NCBI RefSeq assembly: GCF_002760615.1
Contig: NZ_AWWI01000050.1
Coordinates: forward strand, 1-64,000
Reading direction: 5' to 3'
DNA length: 64,000 nt
From: Puniceibacterium antarcticum
Lineage (GTDB): Bacteria > Pseudomonadota > Alphaproteobacteria > Rhodobacterales > Rhodobacteraceae
A model generated the notes under the pieces. That model worked only from the letters and a program-made list of their open reading frames with translations, ran no database searches and was not told where the DNA came from. Each line of letters begins with the position of its first letter. The first letter of the stretch is position 1. Position numbers and translations under genes: made by a program. Shown piece by piece: positions 9,604 through 18,506 of this stretch.

Positions 9604-9700
9604 GGACAGAATGTCCCAGATATTGGGGTTCCCTTCCCATCTAGCAGACAGAATGTCCCAAATTACCGCTGAGGCACAGTTCGTAGTGGACAGAATTTAC
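9604..9700. repeat. Three copies of a GGACAGAATGTCC-like motif spaced 42 bp apart
   Basis: Copies start at 9604 (GGACAGAATGTCC), 9646 (AGACAGAATGTCC) and 9688 (GGACAGAATTTAC). The distance between copies is exactly 42 bases, close to four helical turns. The first two are inverted repeats (GGACA / TGTCC around GAA) extended by CCA on the right. The bases between copies are not repeated. They begin 3 bases after the kinase stop and end about 160 bases before the MFS carrier. This could be a phased operator for the upstream regulator or the multi-site end of a lost insertion sequence of IS21 type. Confidence 0.75.
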
Positions 9701-9703
9701 AGT

Positions 9704-9716
9704 TAATACTTTGATA
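9704..9716 (-). promoter_or_regulatory. IHF-like site in an AT-rich block before the MFS carrier
   Basis: On the minus strand this reads TATCAAAGTATTA, which fits the IHF consensus WATCAANNNNTTR. It sits in an AT-rich stretch (about 9700-9750) quite unlike the surrounding GC-rich DNA and just downstream of the three 42-bp phased motifs. A bent promoter region for the carrier gene is plausible. No clear -35/-10 or sigma-54 promoter could be fixed. Confidence 0.3.
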
Positions 9717-9859
9717 ATATTGTATAAAAATATTGACAAATCAAGGTGCCCCACGAGAGATGTGACAGCACGCAAAACGTGCAGAAAGCTGGTCGCGCCG
9801 TGGGAGGAGACCTGTATCGCCGGGACCGGACGATAATACGTTAAAGGGAGGAGTGAACC

Positions 9860-11596
9860 ATGAGTAACGCCCATTCCGGTGGAGCGCTGAGTTTCCTGAT
9901 GAAGGACAACATCGTCGCCAGACCCGGTTTCAACCGCTGGCTCGTGCCACCGGCATCCATTGCCATCCACCTCTGTATCGGTTCAGTCTATGCGTGGTCG
10001 GTGTTCAACCCGGCGCTGACGCGCGAACTGGGTGTTGTGGCCCCCGCAGCAGACGACTGGAGCCTGAGTTCGGTCGTCTGGATATTTTCCGTCGCTATCG
10101 TGTTTCTGGGCCTGTCCGCCGCATTTGCCGGAAAATGGCTTGAAAAGGTTGGCCCCCGCATGGTGGGCGTCGTCGCCGCAATTCTTTGGGGCGGTGGCTT
10201 TGTCATCGGATCGCTTGGGATCGCCGGCCACGAGCTCTGGCTGATCTACTTTGGGTATGGCGTACTGGGCGGCTGCGGTCTGGGGCTTGGCTATGTCTCG
10301 CCGGTTTCCACACTGATCCGCTGGTTTCCGGACCGGCGCGGCATGGCGACGGGCATGGCCATCATGGGTTTTGGAGGCGGCGCGATGATCGCGGCGCCGG
10401 TCAAGGTCTGGTTGCTGTCGATCTATGCCAAGGCTCCGGAATACCTTGGTGCAACTGATGCTATTGCGACGATGACCGAGGCGGGCAGGCTATTTGCCCA
10501 AACCGCTTCCGGCAGGATTGAGGTCGTGGTGGCCTCTGCCGCACAGGCTACCAGCCTGCCCGGCGGTGGCGCTGCGGGCGTCTATGTGGTCGGCACCGGC
10601 AATACCGGGGCTGCGTCCACCTTCATGACGCTGGGCATCGTCTATTTCATCGTCATGCTCATCGCCGCCTTCAGCTATCGTGTCCCCGCCGAAGGCTGGA
10701 AACCAGAAGGCTGGCAGCCAAAGCCCGCGGCCGAATCGAACGGAATGATCACGCGCAACAATGTGAACATCGATCAAGCGCTCAAGACTCCGCAATTCTG
10801 GCAGCTCTGGGTCATGCTGTGCTTCAACGTGACTGCAGGCATCGGCGTGATCGGCGTCGCCAGGACGATGATGTCCGAAATCTACGGCACAACCATGCCG
10901 CTGATCGTCACTGCGGCCTTTGCTTCGACCTATGTTCTGATGATTTCTGTGTTCAACATGGTCGGGCGTTTCTTCTGGGCCTCTACGTCGGACTATATCG
11001 GGCGTAAAAACACTTATCATTGCTTTTTTGTGCTCGGGACGCTGCTATATCTCTCGATCCCGTATTTCGCCACGGCAGGCGCAGCTAGCCCGTCGATGTT
11101 CTACCTCGTGGGCTTCTATGTCGCGACGATGATCATCTTCTCGATGTATGGCGGTGGATTCGCGACGATCCCGGCCTATCTGGCCGACATGTTCGGCACG
11201 ATGCATGTGGGGGGCATTCACGGCCGCCTTCTGACCGCTTGGTCAACGGCAGGTGTCCTTGGACCGCTGGCAATCACGTCGCTGCGCGAGATGTCGGTGG
11301 GGCGGGCAATTTCTGATCTGGCGTCGCGGGTCGACCCTGCGGCATTTGCCGAAAAATTCGGCGCACCACTTGCCCAGATCGACCAGTTGGTGGCGGCCAA
11401 GACCGTGACAATCTCTCGTCTGATGGAAATCGCTCCACAGGGCACGGTCGACCCTACGCCCAGCCTCTATAATACCACCATGTACTGCATGGCGGCGCTG
11501 CTGGTGGCGGCATTCTTTGCCAATCTTCTGCTCCGTCCGGTGAAGGCACATCATCACCATCCCGAACCTGGCCGCGCGACGGCACCTGCAGAATAA
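9860..11596 (+). CDS. Oxalate/formate antiporter-family MFS transporter
   Basis: Inner-membrane carrier of the OFA family of the major facilitator superfamily, which exchanges small carboxylates such as oxalate and formate. The 578-residue protein has about 12 predicted membrane helices, an N-terminal FNRWLVPPASIAIHLCIGSVYAWSVF block typical of OFA members, the helix 2-3 region KWLEKVGPR and a long central loop rich in small residues (about 210-250). It is somewhat longer than usual because of that loop and a C-terminal extension ending in a histidine-rich HHHHPE tail. GGGAGGAG lies 8 bases before the ATG. The nearby formate dehydrogenase makes formate a likely substrate, but this is inferred. 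Confidence 0.85.
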   Translation: MSNAHSGGALSFLMKDNIVARPGFNRWLVPPASIAIHLCIGSVYAWSVFNPALTRELGVVAPAADDWSLSSVVWIFSVAIVFLGLSAAFAGKWLEKVGPRMVGVVAAILWGGGFVIGSLGIAGHELWLIYFGYGVLGGCGLGLGYVSPVSTLIRWFPDRRGMATGMAIMGFGGGAMIAAPVKVWLLSIYAKAPEYLGATDAIATMTEAGRLFAQTASGRIEVVVASAAQATSLPGGGAAGVYVVGTGNTGAASTFMTLGIVYFIVMLIAAFSYRVPAEGWKPEGWQPKPAAESNGMITRNNVNIDQALKTPQFWQLWVMLCFNVTAGIGVIGVARTMMSEIYGTTMPLIVTAAFASTYVLMISVFNMVGRFFWASTSDYIGRKNTYHCFFVLGTLLYLSIPYFATAGAASPSMFYLVGFYVATMIIFSMYGGGFATIPAYLADMFGTMHVGGIHGRLLTAWSTAGVLGPLAITSLREMSVGRAISDLASRVDPAAFAEKFGAPLAQIDQLVAAKTVTISRLMEIAPQGTVDPTPSLYNTTMYCMAALLVAAFFANLLLRPVKAHHHHPEPGRATAPAE

Positions 11597-11603
11597 GGAC
11601 GCG

Positions 11604-11631
11604 CTGCGGGGCGGGTCAGAACGCCCCGCAG
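11604..11631 (+). terminator. GC-rich hairpin after the OFA carrier
   Basis: Ten-base perfect stem (CTGCGGGGCG at 11604-11613 with CGCCCCGCAG at 11622-11631) directly after the carrier stop codon. The tail is only weakly T-rich (TCGTGCTTG), so it may be an inefficient intrinsic terminator. Confidence 0.5.
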
Positions 11632-11704
11632 TCGTGCTTGTCAGTCCGCAAATCCGCTCTGACGGCGGTGAGCCGTCCATCAAGGGATAAGGTAAGCGGC
11701 TTGC

Positions 11705-12061
11705 TTACAGAGGGACGTCGTCAAATTTCCGCTTATGGCCGATTTCCTGAGCACCCAGCGTTTGTTTCGTTGTGGCGGACGTCTTTTCGGTCAATCTTTT
11801 GGCCTGTGACATGTATTGCTCAATGGCGTTCCGCATGAATTGCGACTGCAGCACCATCACGTCCTGCGCTGTCCTGCACGCGAACAAGGCCTTTTGTGCC
11901 TCCATCACCTGTTGGATAGCGTCGGCCATGGTCTTGTTACCTAGCGTCAAGAGTTCGCTCCAAGCGGCCAAGGTCGGGGCGGAGGACACGAAGCTGTAAG
12001 CGTCGCCAGATGCCGCAGGATGCGTTTGCGGGTTTTTCCCGTCGACGGAAGATTTTTCCAA
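11705..12061 (-). CDS. Phasin family protein
   Basis: Small 118-residue protein of the Phasin_2 type, which coats polyhydroxyalkanoate granules. The middle is a continuous amphipathic helix (LTLGNKTMADAIQQVMEAQ, then ARTAQDVMVLQSQFMRNAIEQYM-like sequence) that matches the phasin pattern of a granule-binding helix followed by a helix with M-Q-x-x-F/Y. The start codon appears to be TTG at 12061, supported by AGAGGGG at 12069-12075. It stands alone and convergent to the OFA carrier. A perfect FNR box lies about 90 bases upstream, suggesting induction under low oxygen. No PHA synthase gene is in the window. Confidence 0.78.
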   Translation of the reverse strand: MEKSSVDGKNPQTHPAASGDAYSFVSSAPTLAAWSELLTLGNKTMADAIQQVMEAQKALFACRTAQDVMVLQSQFMRNAIEQYMSQAKRLTEKTSATTKQTLGAQEIGHKRKFDDVPL

Positions 12062-12149
12062 TTCGAATCCCCTCTGATCGTCGATGATGTTACTGTGCGG
12101 CTTGCCGCATGAACCTCACTCAATCTGACATGAGGGAGACCAGCATGCC

Positions 12150-12163
12150 TTGATGCGGATCAA
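12150..12163. promoter_or_regulatory. Perfect FNR/Crp-type box upstream of the phasin
   Basis: TTGAT-GCGG-ATCAA matches the FNR/Anr/FnrL consensus TTGATNNNNATCAA exactly. Its centre is about 95 bases upstream of the phasin start on the minus strand. It is about 290 bases upstream of the ABC transporter gene on the plus strand, so the phasin is the likelier target. It is the best of four FNR-like sites in the window. Confidence 0.65.
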
Positions 12164-12448
12164 GGCGGAGAGTGTCTTGCAGATCGCGTTCAAACTCCGG
12201 CGTTGGTTCAGTCAAGGGAAATCAAGCCCCATTGAGACTTGCAGGGCTGCGGCGAATTTTACGATTGCCTCCGCCCCTTCCAGAAAAGGCGGAAGGAGGC
12301 CTGATTGAACTCGTCCCGCGAAATACCCCTTCGACAGAACAATATTCCAATGGCGCCAAGAGTTTCACCACAGCAGACCTGACGCAGCGCTGCCCATTGA
12401 AGCTCTGTTCAGCGATGTTAAGTGCCCTGCAAACGTATGGAGAGTATC
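12164..12448. other. Intergenic stretch between phasin and ABC importer
   Basis: With the region back to 12076 this is a gap of about 370 bases. Apart from the FNR box I see no gene, hairpin or clear promoter. The open frames here have no recognisable composition or start signals. Confidence 0.5.
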
Positions 12449-13201
12449 ATGAAGAAAACACTCGCAATCGCGGCATTTGCCCTCGCAGCCACCTTCAGCG
12501 CGGCAGGAGCGGACACACTGAACGTTGGCATGTCTGGCGGCTACTTCCCCTTCACCTTTGTAAAATTCGACAAGCTGCAGGGATTTGAAGTAGACTTCAT
12601 CAACGCCGTTGCGGCCGAAACTGGGGATGACGTGAATTTCGTCACCATGTCCTTTTCCGGGCTGATCGGCGCCTTGGAAGCGGGGCGGATTGACACAATT
12701 GCAAACCAGATCACCATCACGCCCGAGCGTGAGGCGAAATTCGCCTTTTCACAGCCCTATGTCTTTGATGGTGCGCAGGTCGTGGTCAAGGCTGGCAATG
12801 AAGGTACGATCACCGGAGTAGAGGATCTGAGCGGCAAGACCGTTGCCGTGAACCTTGGGTCCAACTTTGAAACGCTGTTGAACGAACTGCCCAATGCCGA
12901 TCAGATCAACGTCCGCACCTACGAAAGCAACATCGCACAGGACACGGCCCTGGGTCGTGTCGATGCCTTTGTCATGGACCGCGTGTCCTCGGCGCAGCTG
13001 ATCGCCGAAAGTCCGCTGCCTTTGGCGCTGGCAGGCAAGCCGTTCAGCGAAATCCGCAACGCGCTGCCCTTCCGCAATGACGATGCAGGCGAAGCCCTGC
13101 GCGACCGGATCGACACCGCCATCACCACACTGAAGGAAAACGGAACACTGAGCGAGATTTCCGAAAAGTGGTTTGGAACTGACATCACAGTAGTAGAGTA
13201 A
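12449..13201 (+). CDS. Polar amino-acid ABC transporter, periplasmic binding protein
   Basis: Secreted solute-binding protein of family 3, 250 residues, with a signal peptide (KK then a hydrophobic run, cleavage near SAAGA-DT at about 21). It shows the family pattern LNVGMSGGYFPFTF, GFEVDFINAVA, and FSGLIGALEAGRIDTIANQ with ITPEREAKFAFSQPY. The closest resemblance is to cystine and polar amino-acid binders (TcyA/FliY-like), but the ligand is not provable. I prefer the ATG at 12449 because it starts the signal peptide; an upstream ATG would add 9 residues. Its permease and ATPase follow at once, making a complete importer. Confidence 0.88.
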   Translation: MKKTLAIAAFALAATFSAAGADTLNVGMSGGYFPFTFVKFDKLQGFEVDFINAVAAETGDDVNFVTMSFSGLIGALEAGRIDTIANQITITPEREAKFAFSQPYVFDGAQVVVKAGNEGTITGVEDLSGKTVAVNLGSNFETLLNELPNADQINVRTYESNIAQDTALGRVDAFVMDRVSSAQLIAESPLPLALAGKPFSEIRNALPFRNDDAGEALRDRIDTAITTLKENGTLSEISEKWFGTDITVVE

Positions 13202-13206
13202 GCAAC

Positions 13207-13881
13207 ATGCGGGCACTTGATCTGGAATATATGTGGGGTCTGGTGCCCGTCTTGCTGGGATACGTTCCGCTGACGCTGTTCATGGCTCTGGTTGGCATGG
13301 TCTGCGCGCTGGTCCTTGCCTCGCTCATGGCGGTGGAGCGGGTGTTTCGTGTGCCGCTCCTCGACATTTTCGTACGGTTGTTCATCAGCTTCTTTCGCGG
13401 CACGCCGCTGCTGGTGCAACTGTTCCTGTTCTACTACGGCCTGCCGCAGGTCCTGTCGGTCATGACCAACATCAATGGCGTGACCGCCACGATCATGGGG
13501 CTGACGCTGCATTTTTCCGCCTATATGGCGGAAAGCATCCGTGCAGCCATCCTTGGCGTGGACCGCAGCCAGTGGGAGGCGTCGCAGGCGGTTGGCATGA
13601 CGCAGGTCCAGATGATGTCCCAGATCATCCTGCCGCAGGCCGCCCGCGTCGCCGCCCCCACGCTGGTCAACTACTTCATTGACATGATCAAGGGAACATC
13701 TCTGGCATTCACACTGGGCGTTACAGAACTGATGGGCGCGACGCAAAAAGAAGCCGCCGGCAGCTTTTTATATTTCGAGGCGTTTCTGGTCGTCGCCGCG
13801 ATTTACTGGATCATGGTCGAGGTTCTTGCCTTTGCCCAACGCCATCTCGAAACCTATCTGAACAAGGCGCATGCACGATGA
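13207..13881 (+). CDS. Polar amino-acid ABC transporter, permease
   Basis: HisM/GlnP-type inner-membrane permease of 224 residues with about five helices. The EAA loop that docks the ATPase reads EASQAVGMTQVQMMSQIILPQA. RLFISFFRGTPLLVQLFLFYYGLP is the characteristic N-terminal-half block of the family. It starts 5 bases after the binding-protein stop and overlaps the ATPase gene by 4 bases, so the three genes are one operon. Only one permease gene is present, so it probably acts as a homodimer. Confidence 0.9.
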   Translation: MRALDLEYMWGLVPVLLGYVPLTLFMALVGMVCALVLASLMAVERVFRVPLLDIFVRLFISFFRGTPLLVQLFLFYYGLPQVLSVMTNINGVTATIMGLTLHFSAYMAESIRAAILGVDRSQWEASQAVGMTQVQMMSQIILPQAARVAAPTLVNYFIDMIKGTSLAFTLGVTELMGATQKEAAGSFLYFEAFLVVAAIYWIMVEVLAFAQRHLETYLNKAHAR

Positions 13882-14624
13882 CTTCTTCATCCGGCATTTC
13901 CGTTTCCGGCCTCACCAAGGTCTTTGGGACCACGACCGTTCTCAAGGATATCTCGATCGATATCGCTCCGGGCGAACGGGTCGTCGTGATCGGTCCGTCC
14001 GGCACGGGCAAATCGACCTTGTTGCGCTGTCTCAATTTCCTCGACCGTCCGGACAGCGGCACCATCCGGGTGGGTGACCTGAGAATCGATGCAAAAACTG
14101 CGAGCGGCGCCGACATTCTGGCGCTTCGGCGACGCACATCCTTCGTGTTTCAGAACTACGCGCTCTTCGCCAACAAGACGGCGCGCGAAAACATCAGCCA
14201 GGCGCTGATCACCGTGAAAAGCCTTTCAAGATCCGAGGCGAATGCCCGCGCAGATGCGATCCTGCGCGAAACCGGACTGGCCGATAAGGCCGACGTCTAT
14301 CCGGCAGCGCTGTCCGGAGGGCAGCAACAGCGGGTGGGAATAGGGCGTGCGATGGCCTTGGATGCCGAGCTGATGCTGTTTGACGAGCCGACCTCTGCGC
14401 TTGATCCAGAATGGGTCGGAGAGGTGCTTGATCTCATGCGCCGTGTGGCCGAAGAGCGTCAGACCATGCTGATTGTCACCCATGAAATGCAATTCGCGCG
14501 AGAGATCGCAGACCGGATCATTTTCATGGCGGATGGGCATATTGTTGAGCAGGGACCGCCCGCGCAGCTGTTGGATCTTCCGCAGGACGACCGCACGAAG
14601 GCCTTTCTGCGCCGCGTTGGCTGA
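13878..14624 (+). CDS. Polar amino-acid ABC transporter, ATP-binding protein
   Basis: GlnQ/HisP-type ATPase of 248 residues that powers the importer. Walker A GPSGTGKST (about 38-46), Q-loop FVFQNYALF, signature LSGGQQQRV, Walker B ELMLFDEPTSALDPE and the switch histidine in IVTHEM are all present. Translationally coupled to the permease (4-base overlap). It ends the operon; the transposase debris downstream marks the boundary. Confidence 0.93.
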   Translation: MTSSSGISVSGLTKVFGTTTVLKDISIDIAPGERVVVIGPSGTGKSTLLRCLNFLDRPDSGTIRVGDLRIDAKTASGADILALRRRTSFVFQNYALFANKTARENISQALITVKSLSRSEANARADAILRETGLADKADVYPAALSGGQQQRVGIGRAMALDAELMLFDEPTSALDPEWVGEVLDLMRRVAEERQTMLIVTHEMQFAREIADRIIFMADGHIVEQGPPAQLLDLPQDDRTKAFLRRVG

Positions 14625-14737
14625 TTGACTGCTGCCCTGAGGACGTGCAGCCCGTTTGGCACGTGCTGTCATTTGACTGGTCAGGAATTTATGATGTGAC
14701 CGCCCCCGACATAATCGATCCACCAAGGAGGACTGTC

Positions 14738-14998
14738 ATGTCGCAGATTCTCACGGTGGGTCTCGATCTGGCGAAGAGTCTGTTTCAGGTTCTAAGAGCT
14801 GACGGTGCAGGTCGAGCGATCTTGCGTATGAAGCTGCGGCGAGCGCAGGTGCTGGAGTTCTTCAGCCCGTTGCCATCTTGTGTCGTCGCGATGGAGGCAT
14901 TTAGTTCTGGGGCCGTCAGCTTGGTAAGCTGTGCGCTGAGGGGCGTTGTCGCAGAACTCTTGCCGCGAAGGATTCACACCGTGCATCCATGCTCTTAG
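14738..14998 (+). pseudogene. IS110-family transposase, N-terminal fragment
   Basis: The first 55 or so codons read as the start of an IS110/IS1111-family DEDD transposase: MSQILTVGLDLAKSLFQVLR, then a LRRAQVLEFF block and a VVAMEA motif. Similarity then stops: the family normally continues with a histidine/tryptophan-containing segment, and here the frame runs into unrelated sequence and ends at 14998. The RBS-like AAGGAGG before the ATG survives. Only about one sixth of a normal transposase remains, so it is inactive. Confidence 0.75.
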
Positions 14999-14999
14999 A

Positions 15000-15330
15000 A
15001 GGTATGGTTGACGAAGCCCTCCGTACCAGCCTATCAACGAAGGCAGCCGTTTGGCGCAATGCCATGCCGAAAATTACTCTCATCTTCAGGCATTTCTGGA
15101 CGGCGGCATCGCTCAAGGTCTGCTGGCGATCGCGCTTGCCAGTGGGCGCAGCGTCCCAGCACATCTCGGGATCGAACCAGATCCTCAATTAGCCCCGAGG
15201 CTCAAGGGCGTCGTTATAGGCGGGCCAGTTTGAAGTCTTGTCGGTCGTGGGTGTGGGCCTGCTCATGCGCATCAGCTATCCTGCTGGATTCCCAAAAGGA
15301 ATTCTCTGCAGGGTTTGCGTAACACAGCCC
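15000..15330 (-). pseudogene. IS5-family transposase, 5' remnant with terminal inverted repeat and premature stop
   Basis: On the minus strand the frame opens at 15272 (MRMSRPTPTT...NWPAYNDALEPRG), hits a TAA stop at 15189-15191 where relatives have serine, and continues in the same frame with LRIWFDPEMCWDAAPTGKR and a MRVIFGMALRQTAAFVDRL block. This is the start of IS5-family (IS903-like) transposases common in Roseobacter strains. A sequence like their terminal repeat, reading GGGCTGTGTTACGCAAACCC outward from 15330 to 15311, marks the outer end. Similarity ends near 15000, where it abuts the IS110 fragment. The rest of the element is missing. Confidence 0.75.
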
Positions 15331-15537
15331 CGTCGATCAGCAGATCCAAAAAATAGCTCAAATCACGTCAGATCCTGCCCAACAAATGAGGAGTAGCTCA
15401 GTTAGAGTGACAGCGCGAGGAAATGCCGACGTTGATCGAGCTGCGTTGCAAATTCCGGCTTTGCACACCACAAAGCTCTGGAGTGCGCATGTTGAGGCAA
15501 GTCTGAAGATGTATAAAATGAGAGACGTTGGAAAAAG

Positions 15538-16845
15538 ATGAGGCTGAGATACTGGACAGCCCTCTTGGTCCTTGGCGGCATTGCGCTTGGCGTCGCGTCG
15601 CACTGGGACAGCCAACCAAAAGATCAGATCGCCACGGCTGACAGCACGGCGGCGGAGCCGCAGAGTGGCAGCAGCTTGACAGGCACCGAATCCGGGGACG
15701 ATGATCTTTTTGCCGAAACCGCAACCGGCGCAATCGCGCCCCCTGCGGAGCTGCAAGCCCCGAGCGACGATTCCGTGATCTGGACGCAGGTCGTGGGTGC
15801 GGGAGACAGCCTGTCAAAGCTTCTGGCCAAGGCCGGCCTTGATACGGACGTCAGCCGCGACTTGACCGCAGCGATCGGCTCTGAATTTGACCTGCGCCAT
15901 CTGAAACCGGGTCACAGACTGACCCTGGCCACATCCCCCGATGGGGTGCCGCGCACCGCCACGCTTGAGATCGCAGGGGGCACCCGCATTCTGGCCAGGT
16001 TCGGCGCCACCCCCTCAGTCCAGCGGCTGGCGCCCGACCTCGACAGCGTCCGCCGGGCGGGTGAAGCGAAAATCGGAAGTTCCATTTATGCGGCATTAGA
16101 AGGTGCTGGCATTCCGACCAGATTCGCCACCGACCTCGAACTCATCCTTGCCGGGACATTCGATCTGCGCACGGCCCTTGTCGGGGGTGAGCACATTCGT
16201 CTGCTGTGGCGGGAACACCGGTTCGGCGACCGTGTGGTCGGTGAGCCGACCATAGATTTCGCGCAGCTTGATCTGGCCGACGGGCGCTATGAAATCCTGT
16301 GGCCGGATGACGAGTCCCGGCAGACCAGAATTTTCAAGGACGGCCTGCTTGTTCAGACCTTCGATCAGCCGATAAGGGGCGCGCGCCTCAGCTCGGCCTT
16401 TGGACCGCGGATGCATCCCATTCATGGCTATGTTCGGATGCACAGCGGCGTGGATTTCGCAGCCGAACAGGGGGCGGTCGTCAGTGCGACACAATCCGGC
16501 ACGATCGCGTTCATGGGCGAGCGCAGCGGTTATGGCCTTCTGGTCGAGCTGGAGCATGAAGGCGGCCTCAGCACCCTTTACGCCCATCTGAGTGCTCTGA
16601 ACGAAGATTTGCACGTTGGCCAAGGCGTGGTCGCCGGAGCAGAGATTGGCCGTGCGGGATCGACAGGCACCTCAACGGCGCCGCATCTGCACTATGAAAT
16701 CCATGTGGACGGCCGGCCCGTCTCTCCTCTTGCCGATACACGGCTGCATGGTCCGGAAAATGGCGCACCGGGCGCTGCGGAGTCCCGTTTGCTGGTGGAC
16801 GGCATGCAAAGCGAACTTGACCGACTGCTCGGGTCAAGAGGATAG
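15538..16845 (+). CDS. Membrane-anchored M23 family peptidase
   Basis: Cell-wall endopeptidase (or inactive relative) of 435 residues. An N-terminal hydrophobic segment (5-20) serves as an anchor or signal, followed by a low-complexity acidic linker. Next is a LysM/OapA-like region starting VVGAGDSLSKLLAKAG (about 83-98) and a beta-rich central domain. The C-terminal M23 domain (about 280-400) has the zinc ligands in MHSGVDFAA (H-x3-D) and HLHYEIHVDG (H-x-H), plus the GRAGSTGTSTAPHLH block. All catalytic residues are present, so it is likely active. It is a single gene; its role in division or growth is inferred from the family. Confidence 0.87.
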   Translation: MRLRYWTALLVLGGIALGVASHWDSQPKDQIATADSTAAEPQSGSSLTGTESGDDDLFAETATGAIAPPAELQAPSDDSVIWTQVVGAGDSLSKLLAKAGLDTDVSRDLTAAIGSEFDLRHLKPGHRLTLATSPDGVPRTATLEIAGGTRILARFGATPSVQRLAPDLDSVRRAGEAKIGSSIYAALEGAGIPTRFATDLELILAGTFDLRTALVGGEHIRLLWREHRFGDRVVGEPTIDFAQLDLADGRYEILWPDDESRQTRIFKDGLLVQTFDQPIRGARLSSAFGPRMHPIHGYVRMHSGVDFAAEQGAVVSATQSGTIAFMGERSGYGLLVELEHEGGLSTLYAHLSALNEDLHVGQGVVAGAEIGRAGSTGTSTAPHLHYEIHVDGRPVSPLADTRLHGPENGAPGAAESRLLVDGMQSELDRLLGSRG

Positions 16846-17139
16846 AGCGCCAACGTCACTGAGGGTCAGACATCGGCACCGTATCTTTGGTCGCGTGCGG
16901 CATAAGATGGACAGTTGGAAACGCGCTTGCAGGGCGGGAACATCCGGCCGGATCATCGTGCGGCCCGCGCTGTGGCATTTAGAAAAGACAGCCTTATCGC
17001 TTCGGAACTGTCAGTTTGGTCTCAGCCCACTTTGGCGGATGTTCAGGGTTGCCCCGATGAATGCTTGGCGCAGAAGTGGACGGTTACCCGTCACTGACAC
17101 TGTGGGACAAGTCCATCGGGGACAGGTAAACCGCAGCCA

Positions 17140-18126
17140 TCACCCGAGTTTTGCAACAGAGCCTTCTGGGGTGGAGAAATAGCGGCTCAGGTTGGTTCTG
17201 ATGCGGGACAGGGGCGTGTCACCAGAGATATCGGGTTCAAAAGGTTGCCCGGTGATTGTCTGGAAGGCTTTGACATAGACCTGCGCCGTCGTGTCGATCA
17301 GATCGGCAGGGATGACGGGCAGTTCGTCGTGATAGGGATCACATCTGGCATCGACCCAGGTGCGTATGACATCCTTGTCAAAGGACGGCGGGCGGGTGCC
17401 ATCCTGAAAGGCTTTCTCGTAGCCATCCTGCAGCCAGAAGCGGGAACTGTCCGGCGTGTGAATCTCATCCGCCAGAACAATTGTGCCATCTTCATCCGTG
17501 CCAAATTCGTATTTGGTGTCCGCAAGGATCAGCCCACGCTGGGCTGCGATCTCTTGGCCACGGGCAAACAGAGCCAAGGATATCGCGGATACTTTGTCCC
17601 ACTGGCCTTGTGTCAGAAGCCCCTGAGAGAGGATTTCTTCTGCGGTCAGGGGGGCGTCATGTCCGCCGTCAAAGGCCTTTGTGGTCGGGGTGATGATCGG
17701 GGTTGGCAGCTTTGCGTTGTCGCGCAAGCCATCCGGAAAGCTGTGACCGTACAGTGTCCGTTCGCCAGCCTTGTAGCGTGTCAGGATAGAGGTGCTGGTG
17801 GACCCCGCAAGATATCCGCGCACCACGATTTCGACCGGGAGGATCTCAAGCTTCTTGGCGAGCACGACGTTGGGGTCTGGATAGTCGAGTACATGGTTCT
17901 GGCAAATATCAGCGGTGCGCTCAAACCAGAATCGCGCGGTCTGGGTCAGGACCTGCCCTTTGAACGGAATGGAGGCTAGGATGCGATCGAATGCGGATAT
18001 TCTGTCAGAGGCGATGAGAATGCGGCGGTTTCCGGGCAGGTCGTAACAGTCACGCACCTTTCCAAAATAGGGATTGCTGAGCTCTGGAATGCGAGCGTGG
18101 TCAAGAACACGATTTGGGAGTGTCAT
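17140..18126 (-). CDS. purC: Phosphoribosylaminoimidazole-succinocarboxamide synthase
   Basis: SAICAR synthetase, which joins CAIR and aspartate with ATP in de novo purine synthesis in the cytosol. The 328-residue length is that of the long (fungal-like) PurC form rather than the roughly 240-residue form. Motifs include [20 protein letters not shown] (about 21-40), [18 protein letters not shown] near 105-113, [12 protein letters not shown] and [14 protein letters not shown]. The ATG at 18126 gives the expected N-terminus. It stands alone with no other pur genes nearby. Confidence 0.94.
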   Translation of the reverse strand: MTLPNRVLDHARIPELSNPYFGKVRDCYDLPGNRRILIASDRISAFDRILASIPFKGQVLTQTARFWFERTADICQNHVLDYPDPNVVLAKKLEILPVEIVVRGYLAGSTSTSILTRYKAGERTLYGHSFPDGLRDNAKLPTPIITPTTKAFDGGHDAPLTAEEILSQGLLTQGQWDKVSAISLALFARGQEIAAQRGLILADTKYEFGTDEDGTIVLADEIHTPDSSRFWLQDGYEKAFQDGTRPPSFDKDVIRTWVDARCDPYHDELPVIPADLIDTTAQVYVKAFQTITGQPFEPDISGDTPLSRIRTNLSRYFSTPEGSVAKLG

Positions 18127-18506
18127 GGAGAGTTGTCCTGGATTGAGCGCAAGTATTGCTGCAATCGGTTAACATAGTCTTTAACGGATGTCCGCCCCAT
18201 CCTGCGCAGCTGCGTTCGTCCCTCTCTAGAGCACTGAAAGACTGGCCGCTTTCGGGATTAACTTTGGTCTGGACCAGCGGGGTCGCGGGGCAGAACGCGC
18301 CAAGAATAACGCGCGATAGCTGCAGAAAGCCAATCGTTTCATGTGCATTGGCACAGGTTTTTCTAGCCAGTGAAAAGAAGTTCAAAGCCACATGTTGTGC
18401 CATCAGGAGGGCAGATCACATGCGGCAATGAAAGTATTTATATTGCGGGTAGTCAGATTGAGAACCCAGCCTCGCGGCAGCGTGGGGATTCAATCCCGGC
18501 CAAGAT
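18127..18506. other. Intergenic stretch without a recognised gene
   Basis: About 380 bases upstream of purC and downstream of the entericidin-like gene. I find no convincing coding frame, hairpin terminator or RNA gene. The purC promoter must lie here but no clear -35/-10 pair stands out. Confidence 0.5.

Noticed and set aside
15388-15415. tRNA-like 5' half (AGTAGCTCAGTTAGAG)
   Set aside because: The D-arm-like sequence is not followed by anticodon or T-arm sequences, so there is no complete tRNA; it may be chance or a tiny remnant.
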